Of a stretch of 10,165 nt of DNA, positions 1 through 7,806 are shown piece by piece; positions within the stretch are counted from its first letter, which is position 1; each line of letters starts with the position of its first letter. The notes beneath the pieces were generated by a model that saw nothing but the letters and a program-made list of their open reading frames with translations, had not been told where the DNA came from and searched no databases. Location of the stretch: the NCBI GenBank assembly GCA_947487925.1, contig CANLCA010000055.1:1-10165 (forward strand). The letters are read 5' to 3'. A program made the translations under genes and the position numbers. The stretch comes from Verrucomicrobiales bacterium (lineage in GTDB: Bacteria > Verrucomicrobiota > Verrucomicrobiia > Limisphaerales > F1-80-MAGS106).

Positions 1-224
1 CTTTCCGAATCAGTCACCAGATCCATAAAGGATATGCCTCTATCTTCGTCAAATCTTTCTCATCCAGGCTTTTGCAAATCTTCACGATGTTCAACTGCCG
101 TTTTAAGGGTTATGGGGCGGGTTGGGCCCCACTGGAGCCCGAAACATTTGGGAAGTTCCTCATCTCATGGAGGATTTTAGTGAATCTTAGAGGAAGATTG
201 GCCAGACGCGACTTGAAGACAGCG
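1..224. other. Downstream flank of the UbiC-like gene, no confident gene
   Basis: I see no convincing complete gene here. On the minus strand an ATG at 24-26 opens a frame that runs off the window edge after about eight codons. It has an AGAGG about ten bases upstream, so it could be the start of the next gene, but too little is visible to call it. A short A/T-rich inverted repeat (AATCTT, loop AGAGG, AAGATT) at 183-199 lies just past the UbiC-like stop codon and could end that transcript, although no clear T-run follows it on the minus strand. Confidence 0.4.
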
Positions 225-821
225 TCAAGAACCGGGCCATGACCGGCGTGGCGGGATGATCTCCACTATTTCAGCCAGAGGTCGTTGGTGAGAGTCGCTG
301 ATGGTGTTGCGTCTTCCGTAAAGGATCATTGGCGCCTCGATCGAAAGGGCCTCATTGATGAGCGGATCCGGCGCGATCTGGAAGAACGCTTTTGGCCGAC
401 TGGTGTGTGAGATGGCCCGGGATTTCAGAATATGCCCCAGAGGTTCATGCTCTTCGAGAATCAGTTTTCGGGCCTGGGTTGGGAACAGGGAGAGGTTGAT
501 CTTTATGGCTCCGAATTCCACTGGCTCCCCCGTGGTATCGAGAAGTAGAACCACCTCTCGGAAGTAATACACCTCGCGGGTTTCGCTCCGAAGAACCCGG
601 ATATGGATCGTTTGTCCATGGAACGACTCGAGCGTGGGGGTCATGTCGTCGTGGTGTACCAGCAGCGTGCGGTATGGCTCAGGCACGTCCTCGGGACGGA
701 CTTGTTTGATCGGCGGCAGAGTGATGTGTGCCCTCGCGTAAAAATCGTCGAGAGGGTAGGCAATGGGCATCACCATCACTGATGGCTCCGTGGTTGGACC
801 CGATGTGTCCTGGGATTTCAT
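225..821 (-). CDS. Chorismate lyase (UbiC)-like protein
   Basis: The product of about 198 residues resembles the chorismate pyruvate-lyase fold. UbiC enzymes release pyruvate from chorismate to give 4-hydroxybenzoate, usually as the first step towards ubiquinone. Numbering from the upstream TTG at 825-827, the visible matches are a YYFREVVLL strand with Arg90 where UbiC has its substrate-binding Arg, a strand like the 'GEPWLLARTVIP' segment at 100-110, EPLGHIL at 128-134 (UbiC 'KPLGRYLF'), GRRNTI at 171-176 (UbiC 'ARRSRL'), and a Glu at 186 or 189 near the C-terminus where the catalytic Glu sits. Length fits the family. ATG at 819-821 was chosen over the TTG at 825-827. An ATG at 774-776 with GGAG nine bases upstream is a third option and would keep the whole domain. 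It follows the radical SAM gene by about 50 bases. True chorismate lyase activity is an inference; it could be a non-catalytic or differently specific relative. Confidence 0.7.
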   Translation of the reverse strand: MKSQDTSGPTTEPSVMVMPIAYPLDDFYARAHITLPPIKQVRPEDVPEPYRTLLVHHDDMTPTLESFHGQTIHIRVLRSETREVYYFREVVLLLDTTGEPVEFGAIKINLSLFPTQARKLILEEHEPLGHILKSRAISHTSRPKAFFQIAPDPLINEALSIEAPMILYGRRNTISDSHQRPLAEIVEIIPPRRSWPGS

Positions 822-872
822 CGTCAATCGATCACGTGGCGTTTGTTCTGAGAGCTTCGCGACATCAGGCTC

Positions 873-2228
873 TCATGCGTAACGGGCGTTGCGGTGCTCC
901 GGAAGAAAGAACTCATGGAGCAATCGGTCCACTTGGAGCAACCCCTCGCGATTTAGAAAGACCCGATCTTTGTCGCTTCCTCCGAACCCCCATTCTCTCA
1001 GCTTCTGAATCGGCGCGGAGAATGTTTTCAACACGTCCTCTCCGAACTTGAGTTGGAAGTCATGGACATCCAGGCTGCCGAGCTTGATTTGAAGGATGAA
1101 TTCGCGGACTAATCTCTCCTTGTCGGTTGGAGTCAGAGCTCGGTAAACGGGCAATTCATCGCGGCTTAGAGCTTTGATGTAAGGATCGAAATCGTGGTGG
1201 TTTTGGTAGTGTGTTCCTCCGATGTGGCCGAAAGAAGCGACGCCCAATGCGAGCAGATCCGCCCCCGCCCACAGTCGATCCCGATAGATGAAGCGGGTCT
1301 TCTGTTTATCCTTCACGGCGGTATAGGCGCTCGCGATCGTGTAGCCCGCCCCTTCCATCGCCTCAAAAGCTTCGCGAACCCACCGTCGCTTCGTCTCCCA
1401 GTCCGCCACGGGCGCCACGAGTTTTCCCGCCTCGCGCATTTCCTTATAGAGGGTCGTGTTGTAAGGGATCTCCATCTGATAGATGGTGACGCTGTCCGGA
1501 GCCAGTTGGAGGGTTTTGCGGACGCAATCCTTCCAATTCTCTTCCGTCTCCTCCACCATTCCGGCAATCAGATCGATGTTGACTTGGGGGAATTGCAGCT
1601 CCTTGGCGTATTCGTAGGCTCGCCATATTTCCTTGGAACGGTGAGCCCGCCCGTTCACGTCCAGGATGTGATCTGAGAAGTTTTCAACACCCAGGCTGAG
1701 CCTCGTGACTCCCAGTTCTCTCAGCGTCTTCAACTTGTGGTCCGTGAGAGTTCCAGGCTCGCATTCGAATGTGACTTCCTCGACGGAATCCCAGGAAAGC
1801 TGTCGTTTCATTCCTTCAAAAAGGCTGGCCAACTGGTTCTCGGAGAGATAACTGGGCGTCCCTCCGCCGAAGTAGACGAAGCTGGGGTTGCGACCCCCGA
1901 TGAAGGGCTTTTGAGAATAGAGCGACAATTCCTTCAAGGCCGCATCAATGTAGGCCTTGATGGCGGCTGAATCCTTGTCGGTATAAACTCGGAAGTAACA
2001 GAAGTGACACCTCTTTCGGCAGAACGGGATGTGGAGATAAATGCCCAACGGCAGACCCTTCACGGGAGGTCGGTTCATCGCCTCCACGACATCCTGGACG
2101 CGCTCCGGTTTCCAGAATGAAAAGGGTGGATAATTAGAAACAAAGTAGTTTCCAGCCACCGTCTCAGAGGGTTGCTGCGCGATGGCGTTCCTGACAGAGG
2201 CGGGGCTTATTGGGAGACTGTCGCTCAT
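873..2228 (-). CDS. HemW-like radical SAM protein (coproporphyrinogen III oxidase family)
   Basis: This is a 451-residue radical SAM protein of the HemN/HemW group. The iron-sulfur motif is C70-x3-C74-x2-C77 within LHIPFCRKRCHFCYF. GGGTPS at 121-126 is the usual SAM-binding glycine motif, FECEPGTL at 155-162 matches the family's 'ExxPGT', and NIDLIAGM at 217-224 matches 'NIDLIYGLP'. The C-terminal part carries the LALGVASFGH segment and a HemN_C-like winged region ending near LHEFFLPE. The position after the third cluster Cys is Tyr-Phe, not the extra Cys of true oxygen-independent coproporphyrinogen oxidase (HemN CxxxCxxCxC), so it is HemW-like and not HemN. HemW proteins are implicated in heme delivery; other branches modify unknown substrates. 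It lies between the PQQ-like propeller gene (88-base gap) and the UbiC-like gene (about 50-base gap) on the same strand, suggesting co-transcription. An N-terminal extension of about 60 residues precedes the radical SAM core. Confidence 0.85.
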   Translation of the reverse strand: MSDSLPISPASVRNAIAQQPSETVAGNYFVSNYPPFSFWKPERVQDVVEAMNRPPVKGLPLGIYLHIPFCRKRCHFCYFRVYTDKDSAAIKAYIDAALKELSLYSQKPFIGGRNPSFVYFGGGTPSYLSENQLASLFEGMKRQLSWDSVEEVTFECEPGTLTDHKLKTLRELGVTRLSLGVENFSDHILDVNGRAHRSKEIWRAYEYAKELQFPQVNIDLIAGMVEETEENWKDCVRKTLQLAPDSVTIYQMEIPYNTTLYKEMREAGKLVAPVADWETKRRWVREAFEAMEGAGYTIASAYTAVKDKQKTRFIYRDRLWAGADLLALGVASFGHIGGTHYQNHHDFDPYIKALSRDELPVYRALTPTDKERLVREFILQIKLGSLDVHDFQLKFGEDVLKTFSAPIQKLREWGFGGSDKDRVFLNREGLLQVDRLLHEFFLPEHRNARYA

Positions 2229-2316
2229 AAATTTCTCGGGCGCGTGCTATTGGTCCTTCGCGCCGGGTTGGTTTCGATTGCGGTCGCTTGGTTTTGTTTG
2301 ATTGCTCGAGGGTGCG

Positions 2317-3489
2317 CTATTTGCCGAAGCAGTAGACGGATCCGTCATCGGAGCCGATGACGAACATTCCGTTGATGACCGCGGGGGAGCTCCCCAAGGG
2401 CGCGCCGACGTCGTAGTTCCAAAGTTCGGCTCCGTCGGCTAGATTGAGCATGTAAAGACGCCCGTCATCTGAGCCCACCACGACGCGGTTGCCCGCGACC
2501 ACCGGAGAACTATCCACCTTCCCTCGCGTGCCGAAGGACCAGAGTTGCTGGCCGGTGGAACGGCTCACGCAATGCAACCTTTTGTCGCGTCCACCGAACA
2601 CCACTTTGTCTCCCGTCACGGCGGGGGAGGAAAAGTAGGGGAATCCCCGATCCTTGTACGTCCATTTTACTTTACCCTCGGAAAGGTCGATTCCGAGGAA
2701 CGCGTTTTCATAATGTCCAAAGTAGGCATGGCTGTCCGCGAGGGCGACCGATCCAGCGATGTACGCGCCCGCCTCGATTTCCTTGATCTTTTTTCCGTCG
2801 CTCAGCGAGATCACATGGAGGATGGCATCGCAACCTCCGAAGACTGTCCGACCTTCCTCGATCGCGGGGGTTCCGTTGATGTAATTGCCGGTCTCATAAA
2901 CCCAGTTGGACTTGCCTGTCAAAGCATCGACTGAATGCAGTTTATAATCATAACTCCCGGTGATGATCGCCACTTTGCCGCCGCCTTGAGTCCAGTTGGG
3001 GCCGCTTAGGATTTTGTCGCCGGTTTCATATTTCCAGATCAAGTCGCCGGTGTTTTCGTTCACGCAGTAGAGGAAGGCGTCCGTGGACCCGAAGTAAACC
3101 CGATCCTGGAGGACCAGCGGGGATGATTCGACGGCGCCCAAGGTTGTGTGGGACCAAACTTTTTTTCCGGTCTTGAGGTCTAGGGCGTAGAGGAGCGAAT
3201 CGCTGGAACCGATGAAGACCCTGTTCTTATGGATTGCGGCGGAAGATTTAACAGGGGCGCCTGTTTTGTAGGACCAGAGCAGCCGGGGTTTCTCGGGAAG
3301 CGTTGTCGGGGCGATTCCCTTGAGATCGGGGCCCCCTCGGAACATGGGCCAAGAGGCGGGGGTGGCGACACCAAAGCCTAAGGCAGGGGCCGTTTTGGAT
3401 TCGCTCGGAGTGGCTCCTGAAGAGGGGAGGGCGCAGGCCAGGAAAACCGATGCGACAAGGTTGTTGACGGCGGCGAATGGACGATTCAT
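2317..3489 (-). CDS. Secreted PQQ-like (BamB-type) beta-propeller protein
   Basis: The 390-residue product starts MNRPFAAVNNLVASVFLACALPSS, a typical Sec signal peptide, so the ATG at 3487-3489 is preferred over the upstream ATG at 3544-3546, which would bury the signal. After a WPMFRGGPDLKGIA segment, common in this family, eight repeats of about 40 residues follow. Each has the pattern W-x-(Y/F)-x-T-G ... S-S-P/A-x-V ... (V/F)-x-G-S-D-x-x-L-Y-x-(L/V)-x-x-x-T-G-x-x-x-W, which is the PQQ_2/WD40-like blade. The eighth repeat ends in SDDGSVYCFGK and would close an eight-bladed propeller. No catalytic domain accompanies it, so it is more likely a periplasmic binding or scaffold protein than a quinoprotein dehydrogenase; bound PQQ is not implied by the repeats. 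It may head a transcript with the radical SAM and UbiC-like genes. No clear Shine-Dalgarno is visible. Confidence 0.85.
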   Translation of the reverse strand: MNRPFAAVNNLVASVFLACALPSSGATPSESKTAPALGFGVATPASWPMFRGGPDLKGIAPTTLPEKPRLLWSYKTGAPVKSSAAIHKNRVFIGSSDSLLYALDLKTGKKVWSHTTLGAVESSPLVLQDRVYFGSTDAFLYCVNENTGDLIWKYETGDKILSGPNWTQGGGKVAIITGSYDYKLHSVDALTGKSNWVYETGNYINGTPAIEEGRTVFGGCDAILHVISLSDGKKIKEIEAGAYIAGSVALADSHAYFGHYENAFLGIDLSEGKVKWTYKDRGFPYFSSPAVTGDKVVFGGRDKRLHCVSRSTGQQLWSFGTRGKVDSSPVVAGNRVVVGSDDGRLYMLNLADGAELWNYDVGAPLGSSPAVINGMFVIGSDDGSVYCFGK

Positions 3490-3592
3490 GAGGCTACACT
3501 GGAAGGTTTTGAAACCAGACCATTCTCGGGTTCGAATGCATTGCAAGCCATGCCGATGACTATTCTTCAGAGGTGGAGGTTTCGCAACCGAA

Positions 3593-3598
3593 ATTATA
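3593..3598 (-). promoter_or_regulatory. Candidate -10 box upstream of the propeller gene
   Basis: On the minus strand this is a perfect TATAAT, 103 bases upstream of the propeller start. The hexamer 17 bases further upstream (GCATGC) does not resemble TTGACA and there is no TGn extension, so it is only a half-supported sigma-70 promoter. It could serve the putative propeller/radical SAM/UbiC-like transcript. Confidence 0.3.
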
Positions 3599-3701
3599 CT
3601 TACACGTATTAAGTCGCATGCCGCGAGCAGTCCCGTCGCCCGACCGATCCTCCTAAGAGAGACCTGCCTTCAAGGAACTGGGTTGTGGGAAGCAGCTTGG
3701 G

Positions 3702-4616
3702 TTATGGCTTTAGAAAAAAGCCGCGCTGTTTCTCTGAGATGGGCAGTTCTGCTTTGTCCATCACTTGGAGCATATCCTCCCACACCTCTCTTTTGATGTC
3801 GAGCGTCTGCTTGCGCAGGACGTAAGAAGGGTGATAGGTTGGCATGAGAGGGGTGCCACGATAGGTTTGCCAGTGGCCTCTCAGTTTGGTGATGAATATG
3901 GCTCCTCCGAGCAGGCCTTCCACCGCGGTCGATCCCAGCGCCACCAAGACCTTTGGGCGGATGATGTCGATCTGCTGGTGAAGAAACGGGACGCAGGCGC
4001 TCATTTCTTCAGGAGTCGGTTTGCGATTTCCCGAGGATTGACCGGGGGTGTCCGGTCGGCATTTCAAAATGTTGGCGATGTAGACACTGGACCTTGAAAG
4101 CCCCATGGTTTCGATGATCCGGGTGAGCAATTTTCCGGCCATTCCCACAAAAGGTTCCCCAGCCTGATCCTCATCCGCCCCCGGGGCCTCGCCGATAAAC
4201 ATGATGGGGGAATGGATGTCCCCAGTTCCGAAGACAACCTGTTGGCGGTTTCTGGCGAGATGAGCGCATTGGGAGCAAATGAGGGCTCGATCGCGAAGGG
4301 CTTGCATGGCGGCGTACCGGGCTTCTCCGGTGAGCGGGAGAGAGGGCGGTTCGGTGGATTGTTGGGGGGCCTCTTTCTTCGCAGGTTGGGTGCCGCGAGA
4401 GGGCCGGATTATGGGAAGCTTTGAGGAGTCAGGGGTCGGGCGCACAGATTTGGGCAGGATGGATGTGGGGGTCGAGGCCGGGTTTCGGTGGGGAGGTTTT
4501 CCGCAGAGCTCGGCCCAGGTTTCCTGTTCCACGAGCACGAAGCGATCCCCTTTGGACTTCAAGGCTTGGAGATGGTTCAGGGAAGCCTGCAGGAGTTCTT
4601 GATACCCATCTCGCAC
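3702..4616 (-). CDS. Uracil-DNA glycosylase, family 4-like, with Pro-rich N-terminal extension
   Basis: The product is about 304 residues. Family 4 uracil-DNA glycosylases remove uracil from DNA to start base-excision repair and carry a 4Fe-4S cluster. The core starts near residue 100 with LICSQCAHL (C114, C117). It continues with motif A GEAPGADEDQAGEPFVG at 142-158, followed by GKLL, then ANILKCRP (C186) and C208, giving the four expected cluster cysteines. The second active-site motif is HPSYVLR at 262-268. Residues 40-95 are rich in Pro, Ser and Thr and look like a flexible linker after a short helical head (1-37); such extensions occur in annotated family members. The start is GTG at 4614-4616, because an in-frame TAA lies just upstream and the next Met is deep inside the protein. 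It stands alone, with 212 bases to the next gene on the strand and a divergent gene behind it. Confidence 0.9.
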   Translation of the reverse strand: MRDGYQELLQASLNHLQALKSKGDRFVLVEQETWAELCGKPPHRNPASTPTSILPKSVRPTPDSSKLPIIRPSRGTQPAKKEAPQQSTEPPSLPLTGEARYAAMQALRDRALICSQCAHLARNRQQVVFGTGDIHSPIMFIGEAPGADEDQAGEPFVGMAGKLLTRIIETMGLSRSSVYIANILKCRPDTPGQSSGNRKPTPEEMSACVPFLHQQIDIIRPKVLVALGSTAVEGLLGGAIFITKLRGHWQTYRGTPLMPTYHPSYVLRKQTLDIKREVWEDMLQVMDKAELPISEKQRGFFLKP

Positions 4617-4752
4617 AGCCTGTTCTTAGCAGTGATTTGACGACTGCGCACCAGAAGTTTTTGCCGAAGACAACAAAATTCTCTCGCTTTTTTCCCGGGG
4701 CTCGAGTAGGCGTGGCTTTGTGAACCTGGCCACTTCGGACGGGTTCGTAACC

Positions 4753-4760
4753 AAAGGAGG
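4753..4760 (+). promoter_or_regulatory. Strong Shine-Dalgarno that fixes the PEP-CTERM gene start
   Basis: AAAGGAGG ends four bases before a GTG (4765-4767). It is one of the few strong ribosome binding sites in the window. It decides the start: the GTG at 4720 upstream in the same frame has no such site and would put 15 residues before the signal peptide. Confidence 0.75.
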
Positions 4761-4764
4761 TTCG

Positions 4765-5451
4765 GTGAAAATCAAAAGACAGATGAGGTGTATTATAATG
4801 GCATCCTGGCTGGGTATTTCAGCCCAAGGACAGGTGCTCTTCTACAACATGAACAACATGGCTGGAGGGGCAACATCCCCTACCGAGAGCCAACTATCAG
4901 GCGCTCCCCTACTCACGCTCGGAGGCACGGACCTGGTCCAGTCAGGACAGGCGGGTGTCTCGTTCACGGACGAGTCGGGAACGACGCATTCGGCCGGACT
5001 AGCGGCTGCTTGGGGGAGCGGAATTGACTCTCCAGGAGGCAATTCGTTTCAACTGCACGTGGACACCACGGGTTACGAGAATTTTGTGGTGAGCTACGAT
5101 TATCGGGCGACTTCGAGCGGATCCCCTTCAGCACAACTCAGCTATCGTTTAGGAGACTCGGGGTTGTTCACTTCCTTCAGTTCGCAATCCTTCACGAGGG
5201 ACGGCATCTACCATTCGACCTCGGTCGATTTGTCCTCGTTGAGTTCGATCGAAAACACGCCCAACGTTTACCTGTTGTGGGATCTGGCAGCGGGATCCGG
5301 GAGTGGGACCTTTCGAGTGGACAATGTGCAATTGAGAGCCGCTGCCGTGCCTGAACCACAGGAAACCATTCTTGTCGCCGGAGCTTTTCTCCTGGCCTTC
5401 GCGTCACGTCGCCGGCTACTAGCCAAAGTCGCCGTGTGCGCAGTCCCTTGA
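4765..5451 (+). CDS. Secreted PEP-CTERM sorting-domain protein
   Basis: This 228-residue protein begins with a signal peptide: basic n-region KIKRQMR, hydrophobic CIIMASWLGIS, and a likely cut near AQG at 20-22. The middle (about 35-190) is rich in Ser, Gly and Thr and predicted beta-type, with FVVSYDYRAT, AQLSYRL and FRVDNVQL strands resembling the jelly-roll ectodomains common in PEP-CTERM proteins. I recognise no enzyme motif. The C-terminus has VPEP (195-198), a hydrophobic span ILVAGAFLLAF and RRR (215-217), the tripartite signal recognised by exosortase for export and anchoring, usually with exopolysaccharide. An 11-residue tail after the Arg cluster (LLAKVAVCAVP) is longer than usual. 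It is divergent from the glycosylase gene, with about 150 bases between starts, and a strong hairpin follows it. No exosortase gene is in the window. Confidence 0.85.
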   Translation: MKIKRQMRCIIMASWLGISAQGQVLFYNMNNMAGGATSPTESQLSGAPLLTLGGTDLVQSGQAGVSFTDESGTTHSAGLAAAWGSGIDSPGGNSFQLHVDTTGYENFVVSYDYRATSSGSPSAQLSYRLGDSGLFTSFSSQSFTRDGIYHSTSVDLSSLSSIENTPNVYLLWDLAAGSGSGTFRVDNVQLRAAAVPEPQETILVAGAFLLAFASRRRLLAKVAVCAVP

Positions 5452-5470
5452 GGTTCTCACTCCAGGGTCA

Positions 5471-5503
5471 GTCCCGCGCCCCTCAAAGAAGAGGGGGCGG
5501 GAC
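5471..5503 (+). terminator. GC-rich hairpin after the PEP-CTERM gene
   Basis: Thirteen base pairs (GTCCCGC + CCCCTC against GAGGGG + GCGGGAC) with one bulged G enclose a six-base AAAGAA loop, 20 bases past the stop codon. No T-run follows, so it may stop transcription with Rho, protect the 3' end, or work on either strand. Confidence 0.5.
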
Positions 5504-5587
5504 GCATGGTGGAAGAAGGCATGTTCAGCGGCGAGGCGACGAGAGTTCGTCGACCATCAAACCTAAAGCGGCACTTGGCGTTTTGCC

Positions 5588-5950
5588 GTGGCGAATCTTC
5601 GCAAGCGATTCCGAGTGTTGCACGGCGCTCTAAGGTCGGTAGAATGTCGGGTCGTGACTCGACATTGCCACAAGTGCGGTTGGGCGTGGACGTTATCCGG
5701 AATCCCTGGGCGCAGCGACAGCTGCCACGGATGTGGCTCGGATTTGCGGGTGTGTTTAAATTGCCTCAGCTACGATGCCCGGGTCGCTCAGCAATGCCGC
5801 GACAGGCGTGCGGAACCTGTGGCCGAGAAGCACATGGCCAATTTCTGTGAGTATTTCGAATTTATCCGCCGCGAATTCGGCGGGCCTGAGGCCGCGAGTT
5901 CGCGCGAGGCCGCGGCGCGGGAGCATCTTAAAAAACTTTTTGGCGACTGA
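5588..5950 (+). CDS. Small double zinc-ribbon protein of unknown function
   Basis: The product is up to 120 residues. Numbered from GTG 5588, it has eight Cys in a zinc-ribbon layout: C27-x2-C30, C46-x2-C49, C56-x2-C59, then single C70 and C87 in the segments QQCRDRR and ANFCEYFEF. The first two pairs look like one four-Cys zinc knuckle. C56, C59, C70 and C87 could form a second site. The motifs GIPGRSDSC, LRVCLNC-x-YD and ANFCEYFEF resemble a family of short uncharacterised bacterial proteins. The C-terminal 25 residues are a charged helix ending KKLFGD. The start is unsure: GTG at 5588 lacks a Shine-Dalgarno, and GTG at 5654, three codons before the first Cys-containing motif, would give about 98 residues and a layout starting just before the ribbon. 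It converges on rpsA. A regulatory or protein-protein role is plausible but not shown. Confidence 0.65.
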   Translation: MANLRKRFRVLHGALRSVECRVVTRHCHKCGWAWTLSGIPGRSDSCHGCGSDLRVCLNCLSYDARVAQQCRDRRAEPVAEKHMANFCEYFEFIRREFGGPEAASSREAAAREHLKKLFGD

Positions 5951-5977
5951 CACAAAAGGCTTGGTGTCGGTCGTTCC

Positions 5978-6009
5978 AAAAAGAAAAGAGGCGGACCTTG
6001 CGGCCCGCC
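5978..6009 (-). terminator. Rho-independent terminator of rpsA
   Basis: On the minus strand an 8-bp stem (GGCGGGCC/GGTCCGCC, one G-U pair) with a GCAA tetraloop is followed by TCTTTTCTTTTT. The stem begins about 70 bases past the rpsA stop codon. The stem, stable GNRA loop and T-rich tail are all present, and only in the minus orientation. Confidence 0.9.
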
Positions 6010-6078
6010 CCTGGTTCAGAACTGGGAAAACTGCGGAGCCCTAAAGGATTGGGCGCCACATCTCAGGTTGCTTGGATC

Positions 6079-7749
6079 TCAGTCCTTCTCGTCACGACCT
6101 TCATCCGCGGCGTCGAAGGCATGCTGCAGGGCGACCAAATCTTCGCCGGGCTTGAGGGAATCCAGGATGGCCTGCTCTGCTTTGAGCTGTTCGTTGCTAT
6201 AGTTCGCCGCTTTGATGGAGAGGCCGATGCGGCGATCGTTCTTATCAATTTTAATGACACGGGCCGTCACGTCCTGCCCGACCTTGAGCACGTTCTTGAT
6301 TTTGTCCACGCGATCTTCGCTGACCTGGGATATGTGAACCAAGCCATCGATGTCATGTTGGAGGCCGATGAACGCACCGAAGCTGGCGAGCTTGGTGACT
6401 TTGCCACTGACCAAGTCTCCAACCTTATAAAAGTGGTCAATGTTATCCCAGGGATCCTGGCCAAGCTGTTTGACGCCTACTGAGATCCGTTGGTTGAGCT
6501 TGTCGATTTCCAACACAACCGCCTCAACTTCGTCGCCCTTCTTGAGCACTTCTGAAGGATGATTGATCTTTCGTGTCCACGAGATGTCGGACACATGGAT
6601 CATGCCGTCCAAGCCCTCTTCCAACTCGATGAAGGCCCCGTAGCTTGTGAGGTTTCTGATCTTCCCTTTGACCTTGGCTCCCGGCGGATACTTCTCCAAG
6701 GCGAGATCCCATGGATTGGCCTCGAGTTGGCGGATACCGAGGGAGATCTTTTGTTCTTCACGATTGATGCCCAGGACGACCGCTTCGATTTCCTGATCGG
6801 GCTTGAGCACATCGGACGGTTTGGCGATGCGTTTTGTCCAGGAAAGCTCCGTGACATGGACGAGGCCTTCGACACCGGGCTCGAGTTCGACGAACGCGCC
6901 GTAAGGGACTAGGTTGACGACGCGGCCTTTGACCCGGGTACCGACAGGGAATTTGGACTCAATTTGCTCCCAGGGATTGGAGAGCTTCTGTTTCAGGCCG
7001 AGGCTGACGCGTTCCTTCTCGCGGTTGATGTCGAGGACAACGACATCGATATCCTGGCCGACCTTGAGGATTTCCGAGGGGTGGCCGATTCGCCCCCAGC
7101 TCATGTCGGTGATGTGGAGCAAGCCGTCGAGGCCGTTGAGGTCGATGAAGGCACCGAAGTCAGTGATATTCTTGACCGTGCCTTTGCGGATGTCCCCGGG
7201 CATCATCTCGGAGAGGAGTTTGGAACGTTTTTCGTTGCGTTCCTGCTCGATCAATTCGCGGCGGGACAGGACCACATTTTGGCGTTCCTGATTGATCTTG
7301 ACGACTTTAAATTCGTAGGCGTTGCCAACGTAAACGGTGAGGTTTTTTGGCGGGATGATATCGATCTGGGAGGCGGGCAGAAACGCTTCCACGCCGATGT
7401 TGACGAGGAGGCCTCCTTTGACCACAGCCTTGACCTTGCCCACAACCGTTGAGCCTTCCTTGGCGATGTTGAGTATCTTCTCCCAGTTCTGTTTGAACTC
7501 AGCCTTTTCTTTCGAGAGAATGACCATCCCCTCTTTGTCCTCAAGTCGTTCGATGAGAACGTCGATGACGTCGCCCAACTTAACGGTTTTGATATCAAAA
7601 AATTCGGCTCCGGGGATGACTCCTTCGCTTTTGTAGCCGATATCAACTAGAACTTCCTTGGGCCGGAGTTCGATGATGGTGCCTTTGACGATTTCGCCTG
7701 CAGCAAAACGCATCTGGCTTTGCAGCATGGCTTCTTCCATTGTGAGCAT
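6079..7749 (-). CDS. rpsA: 30S ribosomal protein S1 (six S1 domains)
   Basis: This 556-residue protein has six tandem S1 RNA-binding domains at roughly 16-81, 99-164, 184-254, 269-341, 355-428 and 442-514, the standard architecture and length for bacterial S1. Domains 3-6 show the canonical pattern (G-x-V-x-x-(I/L)-x-x-(F/Y)-GAF-(I/V)-x-L ... G-(L/M)-(L/I/V)-H-(I/V)-(S/T)). Domains 1 and 2 are more divergent, as expected for the ribosome-binding pair that docks to S2. S1 binds mRNA on the 30S subunit and helps unfold and position leaders lacking a strong Shine-Dalgarno. The C-terminal 40 residues are acidic and charged (ending GRDEKD). ATG at 7747-7749 is taken as the start; ATG at 7738-7740 is nearly as good. 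No Shine-Dalgarno precedes either, reminiscent of the E. coli rpsA leader, which is translated without one and autoregulated. It stands alone, with its own terminator. Confidence 0.97.
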   Translation of the reverse strand: MLTMEEAMLQSQMRFAAGEIVKGTIIELRPKEVLVDIGYKSEGVIPGAEFFDIKTVKLGDVIDVLIERLEDKEGMVILSKEKAEFKQNWEKILNIAKEGSTVVGKVKAVVKGGLLVNIGVEAFLPASQIDIIPPKNLTVYVGNAYEFKVVKINQERQNVVLSRRELIEQERNEKRSKLLSEMMPGDIRKGTVKNITDFGAFIDLNGLDGLLHITDMSWGRIGHPSEILKVGQDIDVVVLDINREKERVSLGLKQKLSNPWEQIESKFPVGTRVKGRVVNLVPYGAFVELEPGVEGLVHVTELSWTKRIAKPSDVLKPDQEIEAVVLGINREEQKISLGIRQLEANPWDLALEKYPPGAKVKGKIRNLTSYGAFIELEEGLDGMIHVSDISWTRKINHPSEVLKKGDEVEAVVLEIDKLNQRISVGVKQLGQDPWDNIDHFYKVGDLVSGKVTKLASFGAFIGLQHDIDGLVHISQVSEDRVDKIKNVLKVGQDVTARVIKIDKNDRRIGLSIKAANYSNEQLKAEQAILDSLKPGEDLVALQHAFDAADEGRDEKD

Positions 7750-7806
7750 AAGGATAGGGACTGCGGGACTCCGATTCGACGAGTCTTTCTATGCGGGGAG
7801 ATCCAG

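Noticed and set aside
120..141. GGGCCC/GG-A-GCCC inverted repeat near 125-141 as terminator of the UbiC-like gene
   Set aside because: Short, bulged and followed by no T-run on the minus strand.
1194..1676. 160-codon plus-strand open frame opposite the radical SAM gene
   Set aside because: Antisense shadow of a gene with clear radical SAM motifs.
4630..4764. TTGACG at 4637-4642 as the -35 box of the PEP-CTERM gene
   Set aside because: No acceptable -10 hexamer at 16-18 bases, and no -24/-12 element fits either.
5998..7452. Long plus-strand open frames opposite rpsA (161 and 162 codons)
   Set aside because: They are antisense shadows of a strongly conserved six-domain S1 gene and have no sensible product.
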